A stretch of DNA of 64,000 nucleotides from Mariannaea sp. PMI_226 (taxonomy: Eukaryota; Ascomycota; Sordariomycetes; Hypocreales; Nectriaceae): positions 124,001-188,000 of the forward strand of contig JANFOG010000021.1 in NCBI GenBank assembly GCA_024336345.1, given 5' to 3'. Below the pieces are notes generated by a model, which did not search any database, was not told the DNA's origin, and saw only the letters and a program-made list of their open reading frames with translations. The position numbers and the translations under genes were made by a program. Below are positions 1 through 12,003 of the stretch, piece after piece (within the stretch, counting starts at the first letter, position 1; the number at the start of each line of letters is the position of its first letter).

Positions 1-1560
1 AACCTAGAGCAAAGTAGATGGTGTTGTTGCCTGTCCTCCCCTGATTTTGTCAAGCACGATTTCGTGCTTACTCCGGAATTCTCCTGCATGATATTTATCT
101 ATAACGGCATCGAGAACACTACATTGAGAAAGATAATTCGGCTGAATTGGGACACATACATAAAAGTCTCCTGATATCCTCCAATGAGATCGTACACCTA
201 CCAAATTGTGCTCCAATCAAAACGCACAGTAAACTCAAGGTATAGATGTAAATTCGAACATAAGCACTCGCGTCCCTTGAGTCTTGAAATATCTATCAGT
301 TTCGTCTAGAAATCAACTATACTGCTTCGTGTTGTGGCTTATTGCCTGGCAATAAAATGGCTAAATTCGTAAATCTCTTGACTCCATCCTGCGGGAGAGG
401 TGATTAATAATATTCAATTTCGTGTCACCTTAAATGAGGGATAATAGAATCAATGAACGTTATGCAAAATGTTCTCTAATTGTAAGGTAGAGTCGAAGTC
501 AAATGTCCTAGTTTGATTCTACATTTGCTTTAACTATAATTTACGTTACGGACAATCACCAAACATAAGGATTTAGCTAGAGTTATATTATAGGCGCACT
601 ATTGGCATAGAGTGTGGTTAAAGGATGGCTTGAATCTGATTTTTTTTACATAATGTCTACTCTATTTCGACGTGAGCATATCCGTTTCTCGAACTATGGT
701 TTTTGACACCCTAACCCTAACCCTAACCCTAGTTGTCATTGAGCTTATAGTCCAATATTTCCGACGATGGACTACTTGCTGCCCTGTTAAGTATTAGAAT
801 TACAGCCTTCACGGCAGAGATTCTTCGGCCGATCGCCTACAATGCCATGCTTGCCAACCTAATCTGCCCCTATTACACTCCACCCTAAATTGGCATGGCT
901 ATCCCCAAGGATTGCATATCATCGACCGACCATGGTCGACTTTATGCATCATCAATCTATAGGATCTTGTTTGAATGCAGGACTTGAGATTCTGCAAATG
1001 TTAGTATGAATGCTTGGTATCTGCATAGATTTGGAAGTTTTTCGATTTAATTGTATTTTCAGCATTTGATATTCAGGGCCTAACCTTTTGTGATTCAATG
1101 CGCAATTAATTAATTCGTCATGACATTGGGCACGCAGCTTAATCTATAGATGTTTACCACCTTTTCTAGGACTAGACCCAATCTTTGGGGCCGCCTACAT
1201 TGCAGAATGCACTTAATCTCTCTAACTGCCATGGCCCGAAATTACGCATGAAGGAATGATTCTCAGATCGGCATTTCACTCCGGTATTTGTTGATTGGCT
1301 GTCCATGACAACCAATGATCAGCTTCTCTCCGTCGACTAACCCCCAATCAACTTAAGAGAGCACCTTCTCGCGGGCCGCCCATGTTCCCACCCTCGGGCC
1401 GGTTCCGCCCCCGCCTTTCGCTGCCTGACGTTGTCTCGTATTCCCTCTATCCATACCTAACTAAAGATAAGGCTCCTCACCTCTCCAGCTTCGATAAAGG
1501 TCTATCAGAAGAGGCTACGAGCCAATTCAACCTTGTCCCAGAATCTCTAGACTATCCAAC
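1..1560. other. Non-coding left flank
   Basis: I see no convincing gene here. The stretch has mildly AT-rich intergenic composition. The only distinct object is the telomere-like tract near 709-732. The last 200 bases become pyrimidine-rich and lead into the first methyltransferase gene, so they probably hold its promoter and 5' UTR. Confidence 0.6.
709..732. repeat. Interstitial telomere-like repeat (CCCTAA)3 plus CCCTAG
   Basis: Three exact CCCTAA units are followed by CCCTAG. CCCTAA/TTAGGG is the telomere repeat of filamentous ascomycetes. The tract is only about 24 bp and lies in otherwise unremarkable DNA, so it is an internal tract, not a chromosome end. Confidence 0.85.
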
Positions 1561-3395
1561 ATGGCCGGTGGCTTCCAACAACAAGGTGCGGGGACAAGTG
1601 CTTCGCCCGCTCAAGACAAAGACAACATGCTTGTAGTCGACGACAATGTTGGTGGTTTCCTAACGCGTGCTTCCCAAAGGACATTGTGTAATGAATGGTG
1701 GTATTTAGGCTGAAACTTACGAAGATGATGATGCTGATTCAACTGTCGGACTTGTGGGCAACGACCCACCGCCCATGCAATTTGCAGGGCCGTCACACTG
1801 ACTGGCACCACAGGAGAACACTAGCGATACCGCTTCTCTGTCGTCAAGTATTTTGACCTACCGCCAAGAAAATGGCCGGACATATCATGCCTACAAGGAC
1901 GGGGGTAAGGCACTCAGGGCTCAGTTTTGATTTAGTTTTCGTTCTTTCAACATGTAAAGTGCGACAATTGGCTGACCCAATCCCAGCCTATGTACTCCCA
2001 AATGACGAAGTCAGCTTGTCCCTCTCACTACCAAGCCCGCAATAGCCTTGCACCAAGAATTTGACTGACGTTTGTCTCAGGCAGAAAACCACCGCCTAGG
2101 TCGGTAATAAGATCCTCATCTGCCTGTTGTCATATGTTTAACATCGGCCTGCTTTGCATAAGATCTCCAGCACAACTTGCTACTCATGTCGTTTGATGGA
2201 AAACTTCACTGTGCTCCATTGGATGAGACATTCCATCGTGTTCTTGATGCTGGCTGTGGAACAGGCATCTGGTCCATCGATTTCGGTAAGATACTGAGTC
2301 ACCTGATAAAAGACCCCATCGCCCCGAGTTACGTGTTTGTTAACCACCATCCATAGCTGATGAACATCCCGAGTCCCAGGTGAGCGAACTGAAGAATATC
2401 TGGTTCTTTAACACCCAGAGAACAGCCCTAAAATATATACCTATTCTAGGTAATCGGAGTCGATCTCAGTCCGATACAGCCTGCATTGTAAGTCGAGGAA
2501 AACCAGAGTCAAGCAGCTGCGGCATCAATTTGGGTTTCGAGGGTATATCTAGTTTTCCTTTTTCGTCTGGCTTACTTGATACACAGTGTCCCTCCCAATG
2601 TCAACTTTTTTGTTGATGACCTGGAGGACGACTGGACCTTTACGTCTAAATTCGACTTTATCTTCTCACGTTTTATGACAGGCTCTATCAGAAACTGGTC
2701 CAAATACCTGCGGCAGTGCTATGAGTATGTATCTTCTCAACAATACCTGAGTTTTTCAACTGATCACATATGCGGCCGTCCCCAGTTTTCTGGAGCCTGG
2801 TGGCACTATTGAGCTCATGGATATTATATATCCTCTCCAATCGGATGATAACACGCTCAAGGAACATCATTCAGCGCGAATTTGGTCGGTATTGCTCGAA
2901 CAAGGTTTTTCTGCAGGTGGCCATCCATTGAATACAGCTCTCAATTACAAAGAGTGGCTTAAAGAAGCTGGTTTTGTCGACGTTGTTGAGGTGAAGGAGA
3001 AGTGGCCAGTCAATGCCTGGGCTCAAGATTCTAAGTATAAGCAACTCGGCATGTTTAAACTCCCCCTGCTCTCTTCTCCGAAATATTCCAATGCTAAACA
3101 TTGATTTAGGAATATGGACGTATGCAAATGCAGTACAGGCATTGGAGCCTCTAAGCCTGGCTATATTCACGAGACCCAAGAGCGAAGGAGGGCTAGGATG
3201 GAGCGCTGCAAACCTGCGGGTTCTTTTAGCTGGCGTCAAAAACGACTTTAAGAACCCTAACATCCACATGTACTGGCCAGTGTAAGTAAAAAAGAAAGCC
3301 GATATTTTGTGCTTTTTAACGCACAGACTGTCACTTCTAGGGTAAAACTTAAGCTCTATCACAGATATTCAGTATACGGCAAAAAGGCGGAGTAG
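1561..3395 (+). CDS. LaeA-like SAM-dependent methyltransferase, 12 exons, about 350 aa
   Basis: This is a class I S-adenosylmethionine methyltransferase of the LaeA-like group common in fungal secondary-metabolism regions; the substrate cannot be told. Exons by splice signals: 1561-1647, 1709-1753, 1814-1904, 1987-2009, 2081-2099, 2163-2285, 2357-2379, 2450-2487, 2587-2724, 2786-3048, 3110-3281, 3365-3395 (1053 nt, 351 codons with stop). The order matches the family: an acidic Asp-rich N-terminus, a SSSILTYRQENGRTYHAY-like segment, motif I VLDAGCGTGIW (about residue 118), the VIGVDLSP loop, FLEPGG, then the typical end YWPVYSVYGKK. The intron at 3049-3109 starts with GC instead of GT; only that donor keeps the family sequence KQLGIW in frame, and it has a good CTAAAC branch site. 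No internal stop remains after splicing, so it looks intact. Micro-exons of 19-38 bp are the least certain part. The arrestin gene follows on the other strand. Confidence 0.85.
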
Positions 3396-3816
3396 GGGAG
3401 ACGTCTCCTATCTCACTGGCATTCACGACTCATTCCATTCACAGCTGCTGAGGAGTAAGGGTCTGTTACTTTGCGGATTTTGATTGGATGAAAATTATTC
3501 TAGTCACTAGTTGACTGTGTGTTACTCTACCATTCAACGTTTCTTGTTGGTTTTCATTGCTTGTCTAAGTGGGTAGTAAATTTGACATGTCTAGACTCTT
3601 CTGAAGTGTCAAACATCCAGTTCCAAGGGGAACAGATACCACCTTGAAGCGTATTTCTCTTCGCGAGGATGCAGTATCATGGCATCATTGCGTTACGACA
3701 TCTCATCAGAGCGGCTAAATGAGAGGCGTGAAAAATGGTACTCAACCTGTTTTGATTTTCGGTGCCCCTGAACAAGTAGGAATATTCGTTTCAATTTGTT
3801 ATTGGATAGGCTTTGC
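3396..3816. other. Convergent intergenic spacer
   Basis: About 420 bp between the stop of the first methyltransferase and the stop of the arrestin gene, which converge. It would hold both 3' UTRs. Nothing else is visible. Confidence 0.5.
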
Positions 3817-5582
3817 TTAGTTTCCGGCCGAATAACCAACCCGCTCCGTATATTCAGAGACCATACTTGTGGCAGTGCGATAGTCCGGAAGATGAGAGTT
3901 GCTAGGCTGGGAAGAAGACCGCACCGGGCTTTGTACTGCGGTTCGGTATGTGGGCACTCTATTTAACTCTTGAAATTCGGCCAGGTCCAAATTCGAAATG
4001 CCCGGATCTAATAAGGGTGGATTTGTCACATCAGTTCGGTGTAGAGTGGATGTAGTGGTAGCCATTGGTGCTGTATCATCGAAATCTGTAGATCTGGTAT
4101 ACCTAGACATCCTTCGTTGGGACGGTACTTCAAGTCTTTCGCAGATATTATTTTCCTCGTAGAGCTGGTCTTGGAGATGATCGCCGTACCCCGGAGGGCC
4201 GGCAGTCGCAGCCTCAAGACTGGAAATTGTGTCCCGATGACTTAGAAGATTGCCCTGACTCCCTGAGAAGATATGCGGAGATATAAAAAGGTATATTGGA
4301 AGGAAAATGAGCAGCTGTTGTGGATATTGTGAGCTATGACACATGCGTGATGGGAATTTTTTATTTTACTCGCCTCAGATATATGCCCATCTGGATTATT
4401 CAGTTGAATCTGTACCCTAAGCTTGTGGTCCACCTTGATCCCGTGATGATTCACATCCTGACAGCACAGGTGAAGATCTTTTGGCATATCAAGGGTCTTG
4501 GTCAGCGACCAGCCCTCTTGACCCGTGCCTTGAATCGCTTCTTGCCAATGGTCGGACGTTATTTGGAAACACCATTGAGATAGCCTATGCACAACCCGGT
4601 GTTCCCTCATATGGGGGCTGTTTGGAACGTGGCCGGTGAGTTCACGTGTCTCGAGTAGTGTTACCAATACATCCCCGAGATCGAGCCCTTTCAAAAGAGG
4701 AGTGAAATTCATGTACAAGGCAATAGTGCTTCCAAGGGCGACTGCCTTTGTCGGAAGGGACACCGAATAGTCGATTTTATCAAGCCAAGTGTTCCCCACG
4801 GTTATTGTAGGCATCGTTTCCAGGGAGTCAACAGAGAGAGTTCGAATGACTCTTACATGCCTATCTGTATGGATATCGATGGCTAACTTGCCTCTACTTA
4901 TTGTCGCCTTAAGTTTGTAGACGATAGAAGCTTCTGGGATACCTTCAATACTCTCGACTGTGTCACCAGGAAAGAGGTATTCAAAGGGCCACTCGTAATT
5001 TCCAGGAGGAAGAGTCATTGTTTCACCATGCCTGCCAGCAAACGATGGCCATCGATAGTCAAGGATATTGACCTTGTGGCCCAACAAACTGGGATCTCGC
5101 CATCTGAATTTGAGGTTGTCAATATTGCCTAATTATGGACGGCAAGGTCGTCATACGAGTAACGTAAGGTTCCAGCTAGCTGGAGATGCACATCCTCGAT
5201 TTTGAAGCGCGAGTGGACGCAAAGGACAACAACTCCCCTCAATAGCTGGCTAGACGAGGCATTTTCATCGCCCCGGAAGACGATGCAGTTTCTTTCTAGC
5301 CTGATAATGGAGCCCATTAGTATCTAACTTTATGTTGAGTCTCGATCACGACGTTAGAAGAGTTACCGGATTTCAAACAGGGAGATGTGGCGGAAAGATC
5401 GGACGTGGAATGGTGGTCGAGAGTGCGAGCTAGACGAAGGAGCCAATTGACCTACAAGACAAGTATCAGAGACCGTAGGGTGGTAAGACTTGGCATATAC
5501 ATATAGCAAGGCGACAGAAGTGCGATAAGGGAAAGAGTTGAAAAAGAGTCGACTGAACCCGATACATACCAGATGTGTGCAT
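3817..5582 (-). CDS. Arrestin-related trafficking adaptor (ART), 5 exons, about 489 aa
   Basis: Alpha-arrestin of the fungal ART type. These proteins recruit a HECT ubiquitin ligase (Rsp5/HulA) to plasma-membrane transporters and so drive their endocytosis. Exons: 5582-5570, 5451-5367, 5300-5157, 5103-4374, 4314-3817 (1470 nt). The arrestin N-domain signature is present (LFEIRLERN-IVFRG, then LLRGVVVLCV and a GTLRYSWRDP strand), followed by LPPGNYEWPFEYLFPGDT, the C-domain FTPLLKGL, and NNPDGHISE at its end. The C-terminal tail carries a PPGY motif (residues about 364-367) plus VPTY- and LPDY-type sites expected to bind WW domains of the ligase. The last intron (4315-4373) appears to use a GC donor, because GAG|GCGAGT keeps the family register. 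The start at 5582 rests on a 13-nt first exon and is the weakest part; ATG 5317 is inside an intron in this model. Confidence 0.8.
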
Positions 5583-7151
5583 GATTCTACGTCAGTAGAT
5601 GGCACCGTGAGGCGTTGAGACAATCTCGTTGGGGCCTGCGAAATACAAGGGGCAATGGATTTGGTGTATTTAGCTTGTATGGCAGTCAGAACGCAGATAA
5701 AACTGGACAACTCAAAAGAGGCAGTTGAAATGAAGTTTTGCCAAACTTGCGATTTTGATGATACCTCTCATGACAATTCATAGAACAGAAAGCCGTTTTC
5801 GTTTACATGTGAGCCGAGGCTTGGCATGATACATCCCACCATTGGAATGCATTTGAAAGCGCACAAATACAAGGTATGTTCGGATCTCCCGGTGCCCCTT
5901 GCTTGTGTTATCTAACCACGTCGTCATCATAAGCGCCATAAATGCCAAGCGCACCAGCAAGGGGTTTATTCCGTCTCACAACAATGAGTACCCTATTCAA
6001 AATCGGACGATGTTTAGTAAAACTGATCAGCCTATAATAAAAAGACTCCCTATTGGATGGAGTATACTTGCCCTGGTCCCCATTTCTCGGTGATAGTAAC
6101 CATAAGACCCGAGGAGAATTATGTACATCACCACTGCAGCCGTATTTCTGATCCGTTTCATTCTGGCGTGTTTCATGAGATAGATTATGCTAATGCCTCA
6201 TGTAAAATTATGCTATCTCACGGGAGTCTTAAAAAAAAAAAGCATCGAGCTATTGATTGACTATATATTACTTTACGACCCACCAGAAACGTTGCAAATA
6301 TTTCGCGAGTAAACAACCAATTCGGCATTCCGCAATGACTATGAGGAAGTTATAGCATACTCTTCCTTCTACGCTAGATCATTGTCAAACAAGTTCGCCT
6401 AGGTCTTCCACGGAAGACTGTAGCAGTAAACTGTCTACATCTTTCTCCTCTGTATTTCTACGGCTCTTACAGATGCTTGTTAGTCGTAGAGGGCAAAAAT
6501 AGGATATGACACGGGAGCGGGACGAGACATGTGTTACAAACCATCTTCGCTGAAGGCTTTGGTGCTGGCCTTTCCAGAGATTGGTGATGTTTCGTGGCTT
6601 TTCTAGGCCCAAAAATGTATTGCAGCTTGATACAGCTCCATTATGATGTACCCCTTCAAAATACTTGAATACCTACGGCAATTGACGCTGGTACACGTGT
6701 TAAGACGGCGTCCGTGGCCGTGCCACCGGACGCCTACATGTCTGCGTGACGGCGACGAGGTCTTTGTCGGTTGCCGATCACTACCCACATCGAGCCAGTG
6801 ATTTCTTACATTTCTGTCTGTTTATGTCATATCTCTGTAAAGTATTCGCATACTACTGGCACCCAAGGTGAAGAGTCCCGCTAGATATGATCAGTCACCT
6901 ATGACTCCTTTGAGCGGGTGGCGTGATTGCAGAAGCGGTGAGCCGAATTCTTGTTACGCGCTGTCCTGCGACATATTCTCACAACGTCGGCTATTTCGCT
7001 TGCTCCTCTTATCGAAGTCCACTTCACCACAGTACAGTTTGAAGTCGAAGGGTAGGAGGGTTTGTAAACCCTCGCTTTCGAACCAGATCGTGACCCGACC
7101 CCTTACTGCGCCACATTCCGCAAAGAGGCCAGGCGACCGGCTCAATCCACG
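5583..7151. other. Divergent intergenic region
   Basis: About 1.6 kb between the divergent starts of the arrestin and the second methyltransferase gene. No reading frame with family character and no repeat element was found. A shared or back-to-back promoter is expected here. Confidence 0.5.
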
Positions 7152-8119
7152 ATGTCAAGTACTGATAAGAGTCCCAGTATTGTGGGGCCTCGCAAAAGAT
7201 TCCCAGAGACGCGTGGAGAGCCACTAGAGGTGATATCCATCCCACAATCATGCAGATCCCATATGTACTATCCTGGTCTTCTCTACTACGCACGATTTGG
7301 ACACCATGCTGACGAAATCCGCCTTCGTTAGGATGAGCACGATGAGGATGATTCCCCATTAGACTATGAGAGGTAGCAAGTCTTTTGCTAATATAGTGCA
7401 ACAATGTGTTGCATTAGACCAAAAACTAATGGTATCATACGAACAGCCTCATCTCCTCCACCACCTCTCTGGCTGAGAGCATTCTCGATTACCGCAACAT
7501 CCATGGACGGACGTTTCAGAGCTCCAAAACAACTGAGTACTGGGGCCCCAATGATGATAAACAGAACAACGGCTTGGATATAGCTCACCATTTCATCACC
7601 ATGCTTTTGGGTGATCGATTGTTCGAAGCGCCCATTGGGAAAACCCCCTCCAAGATTCTGGACGTGGGTACAGGAACAGGCATTTGGGCCATAGACATGG
7701 CAGACGCATATCCATGCACTGAGATCATTGGTATAGATATCAGCCCAGTCCAGCCATCTTGGGTTCCACCAAATTGCACGTTTCATGTGGATGATGCGCA
7801 GCTTGAATGGACCTTTACGCCGGAGTCGATAGACTTCGTACATATCCGGGCGCTTTATGGTAGCATCAGTGACTGGAACAAGTTATATGATCAAGCTTAC
7901 AAGACAATGACGCCGGGAGGGTGGATCGAAGACTTTGAGATGAATATTACCCTGTACAGTGACCTACCCGAGATCAAGAACGATCCGAGTCACATTTTCA
8001 AGCAATGGGCCACAGTTTTCCTCGAAGCTCTTGATCGCATCGGCAAGACAGGACGCATAGGGATGGACGGCAACGCGGCCCGTTCATTCCGGCTATGGAT
8101 TCAATTTCAAGGTAACTAA
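7152..8119 (+). CDS. LaeA-like methyltransferase, C-terminally truncated, 3 exons, about 263 aa
   Basis: A second SAM-dependent methyltransferase of the LaeA-like group. Exons 7152-7229, 7332-7372 and 7447-8119 join in frame (792 nt). They give an acidic leader (DEHDEDDSPLDYE), the family segment SLAESILDYRNIHGRTF, motif I ILDVGTGTGIWAID (about residue 110), IIGIDISPVQP, VPPNCTFHVDDA and TPGGWIEDFEMN. The protein then stops shortly after GNAARSF, where relatives continue for roughly 90 more residues with the AGF...WP...GLEG...YH-YW region seen in the neighbour at 1561-3395. No frame downstream clearly supplies that end before the convergent transporter gene at 8315. It is probably a decayed paralogue. 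A missed 3' exon cannot be fully excluded. Confidence 0.7.
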
Positions 8120-8314
8120 CGAGAGATGCAGAACCAATGTGTTTGCGAGAAAGCCAAGCGCGTTAAAGAAACATGGGCATGATATCTTGGCATCAGACGA
8201 ACAGTGCTGAGTTTTCGAGGATTCAAATGTGACCTGCCGTAGGTAGTGTCGGCAATCAATCAATGAAAGAGCACACAAAACAAACAATTTTCTGAGTCAT
8301 CATCAATCCAACAA

Positions 8315-9900
8315 TCAGTTTCCTTCGTCCTCGGAATCTAATAGCGGCCTCTCGTCGTCGGGTAATGGCTTTCTCTGCACTGATACCGACTTCTTTTGCA
8401 TACTCACCCAGACAGCTGCACCGATAATCAATGTGCTTCCAAGGAAGCTTGTCAACGGAGGCGTTGTTCCCCAGACAACTCGCTCAATGATAAGAGCAAA
8501 CACCATTTGAGTGTACTGTCGCTCCCCTGTTAGATCCTGTTTCAATAGGGCTTCATCTCCGAGATAACATACGATAAGATTGGTTGCTCTTCCAGCTTTC
8601 TCCCTTTGGAGTCCTTCCGTCAGAAGGACCTGTAGCAGGAAACCAGAAATGCCGATAGAACCAAGGAGGATCCTATACAAAATTGGAAGCATGGCTATGA
8701 TCAGTCTCGGTCCACGTGACCTTGGGGGAAGGAAAAGTACGCTTACCATTGTATCATGGTTTGGGGTATTTCAAAATGCAGATCCGGATGAATCATGATG
8801 ATGAGGAATGAGCCTATGGTAGCAAATGTGGCAAAGTAATTGACACTTACTAGCGAATGTGCTCGCTTCCCAATCACACGAATGGTGGCATAGGCACTTG
8901 CCGCTGCAAAGGAACCCAATATCGCACAAGCAACAGCGATGGAGCGTTCGGTAGGGTCAGCCTCGACCGGAGGAATTATGCCTCGTTCTAGGTCGATATG
9001 TAACCGTCCATGATGCATACCTAGGGCCTGTGAGAGCTGACCATTGTGGTCAGGAATTGGGAATAAGAAGGCTGGACGAGCAATGAACAATACGCCCAAA
9101 AATGCGACGAATCCAGCAGATGCTTCTTTGATTGTGAAAGGCTCCTAAACGTAGAGGGAGAAACTGAGTCAGAAAGAGAGACGCATTAGGCAAAAACATG
9201 ATCACTGGCTTACTCTGAGAGCAACCCAGCAGACAAATGCCGTCAAGGTTGGGACCAGGAACGTAATGACGGTTGCGTCGGAGATGTCGAGATATGAGAG
9301 AGAATCTGTTTTCAAGAGTCAGAGCACTAAGCCTTCGTAACAATAGTCTCTGCAGAGTGATTTCATGACTTACAGTACAAACCAAACAAGCCAGATGAGC
9401 CAGCAATGCCCCGAATGACAAGTAGGCCTCTGACGCCCCGTTCACCCAAAGGGAAGCCTGGAATTTGCTTGTACCACATATACGAGGATCCGATCACAGC
9501 GGTAGCAAACATGCGCACAAATATAATCTGTAACGCATGAAATTTGGTATCGAAGCCCGTCTCCAGCAACCGGGTTGTCATGGCCATCTAAACATTCTCT
9601 CGTCAATGGATACTCGCTTGCGCCTAACTTGGTCCGGCGGGCATTCGCCTGTGCACTCACAATAGAAGCAAACATCTGCGCGATGAAGATAAAGAAGAGG
9701 CCAATGTTGTTGTTGTAGAAAGCCTTGACATCTTGCAATATCATCTTGCAACGGCGCTCATGATTCTCTTGATCGCACGGCTCTCGCTCTACGGCTCTGC
9801 CAGCTTGAGAGAGCGGAGGGTTCTGTGGCAGGGCCGTCGATGAGTCTGAGCCATGACGCTTAGCAGCAGTCAGAGTCTTATTCACTGTGCCGTACGACAT
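8315..9900 (-). CDS. EamA/DMT-family (SLC35G-like) membrane transporter, 6 exons, 414 aa
   Basis: Drug/metabolite transporter superfamily protein with two EamA-type halves and about ten membrane helices; the substrate is unknown. Exons: 9900-9661, 9587-9374, 9305-9214, 9144-8747, 8672-8573, 8515-8315 (1245 nt, 415 codons). After a hydrophilic N-terminus, helix one is NIGLFFIFIAQMFASI. Then come HALQIIFVRMF, a GERG-RGLLVIRGIAGSSGLFGLYYSLSYLDISDATVITFLVPT block and EPFTIKEASAGFVAFLGVLFIARP, all typical of the first EamA repeat. The second repeat contains LQREKAGRATNLIYTQMVFALIIERVVWG and ends in a charged tail (DDERPLLDSEDEGN). All five introns are GT-AG and keep frame. It is tail-to-tail with the truncated methyltransferase, only 195 bp apart. 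Confidence 0.85.
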
Positions 9901-12003
9901 GATTGCCTACAGTTGAATTAGAGTTGCGGAATTCAGTTAGGATGGGCGCTTTGTAAGTCCGTCCCGATTCTCTGATGAGGCGCCCTGGAGGTTAGAATTT
10001 TTTTTCCCCGGGTGGAGCGAGTCAGGCGCATCCATGGCTCTCATTACCTGTTGGATATTAGCGCCATAATGCAAGCTAGACTATCAACAATTGAGTGGTT
10101 CGTCATAAGTTTCGCTCACTCCCCCAAATATCCCAAAAAAAAAAAAAAAAAAAAAAGGTATCCAAAAATACGGTAATATTTAGGTACTTATAAAGTATGG
10201 ATCTGTATTGGATACTATAGAGAAAATAAATACGTAGATCAATTCTTTTCTCACAGAAACATGACTTCATTCTCCTTTTGAAGATATTATTCTAGACATA
10301 ACTATATTGCAAATTACCAAGCAAGAATATAAATAACGAACGAGTGAGTGTACCTAATGGTTTGTTGCAACCAGGAGCTAGGTGGCCTTTAATGACCTAC
10401 CTATACGCCCCTAAGCTCCTAAGAGACCCTCAAAGCAGGCACATCGCAGGCACATCGCCTTCGCTGCAATCCAGTGTTCAGCGCACTTTGTGCGAGTAGT
10501 GCACCATCGAACCAATGCACTAATATGGAAGATATCATTGTTGCAAATGTGCGTTCATTGGCAACGTAACCTTTTTTGCCTTGTTAGATCTGACATCCAC
10601 GAGCTCAGGCCGCAATGTTCGCGGCTGTCGGAAGGGTAAATGCAGCCATGTGGACGTTCCACCTATACCATACCGTACCAAGGTGGGCTGAATATTTATT
10701 ATTAAAAGACGACACAATAAATAATTCTAGTATTTCTTACTCATAAAGTGGAAAAGAATTGCACGCTTCACGTCGACGGAACGAAATTGCGCAACTCAGA
10801 CTTGCTTGTTCTAAATGTTGTTGTGCCTTCTGAGTGTCAAACGCAATTTGTGCTCAAAATAAGGTCACACTACTGCTCCGACATCTTATAAAAGTTGTTT
10901 TCAACTTTGTATGTTCCGAAATTTCCCCCACCGTATCAGCACTGCATTGAAACCACTTCACAGGGATGATGCACTTCATTCGGCGTAGAAGAGTGACATC
11001 ATCCCTCAGAGTAACTTCGACTATGAATTTCCAGTTCATGATATTCTAACAGAATAGAAAATAAGACATCGTAGAGTACACCCATGCAAATGTCGAGAGC
11101 GTTGCCCAATCTGGTTCGTATCGTCATGCTTCAGACAGGCATGGCTACAGGTAATGTTGAGTCGTCATGGGTTAGCTTGATTGACTGCAGAGCAGCAGGA
11201 AGCTTATTCTCTGCATGGCACGGGAGACTCAACTAAATAAAGGTGATGTCATTTAGACTCTATATCGCCTTCGGTATCCCGCTCAATAGAGCTGTATAAT
11301 AGTCTAAACAAATCCTGGAACAGTGCTATTTTTCGGTACCCCCGTTTATTCATAGTCACCTTATCGCCGATTACAGTACTCGCACAGCCCTATGCGTATG
11401 TGTCTTTGCTGTCCGATATGACACACGTCACCTGCAGAGAATGCAAAGTAAGCAGCCAATGTATGCATGCATGCACGAGCGGCTCGGGTCAACATAAAGC
11501 GCTCGACAGCAATGCGCCCATGGCAAATAAGCGGGAAAATACTTTGAAACCAATAGATTAAATTTGGTGAGTAATTATTCAATCTCAGATTACTCTGTAC
11601 ACTAAATCACTACGCCCACATTGAGTAGACAAGCGGTCAAGGCCCAGTTTCGGAGACACTATCGAAACGCGCATGGGAGCTGAGGAGGCTGATTACAGCC
11701 ACCAACAAATACGAGTAACGCTAAGACATACCCAACCATAAGCGGACGTTAGCATTGGTCGAGAACCTGACTTGGCAAATGTCCAGTAGACGTGGTCAAT
11801 CACCCAAGCACCATTCAAGGGCTGTATCGAGTTTGCTGCGCAACCAGGAAGAAAGAAGGGGTGTCTGTGTATGAGCGCTTGGTATAAACATGGACATGTC
11901 GATGCGCTTGCAGATGTGAAAACTGAGAAAATTTCTCAAAAACTCCAACCCATACAGTTACTCTTTCTATCTAGTTCCTCGACGCAAGCTAATCGAAATA
12001 AAA
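9901..12003. other. Long intergenic region
   Basis: About 2.1 kb without a supportable gene. It includes a poly-A run of some 20 bases near 10136-10156 and generally AT-rich DNA from 10.1 to 11.1 kb. The last 150 bp serve as the likely promoter of the metalloprotease gene. No terminal repeats were seen. Confidence 0.5.

Noticed and set aside
5129..5163. A frameshift or 35-bp intron in the arrestin gene
   Set aside because: First reading suggested a break, but a 53-bp GT-AG intron at 5104-5156 with a TTGAC branch site restores the family sequence LRYSWRDP in frame.
5317..5317. ATG at 5317 as the arrestin start
   Set aside because: It lies inside an intron (5301-5366) with a TACTAAT branch site; the upstream exon supplies the conserved LFEIRLE beginning.
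8705..8746. Frameshift in the EamA transporter
   Set aside because: The nearest AG gives a stop, but the acceptor at 8673 gives a 74-bp intron and the family sequence QWILLGSIGISGF.
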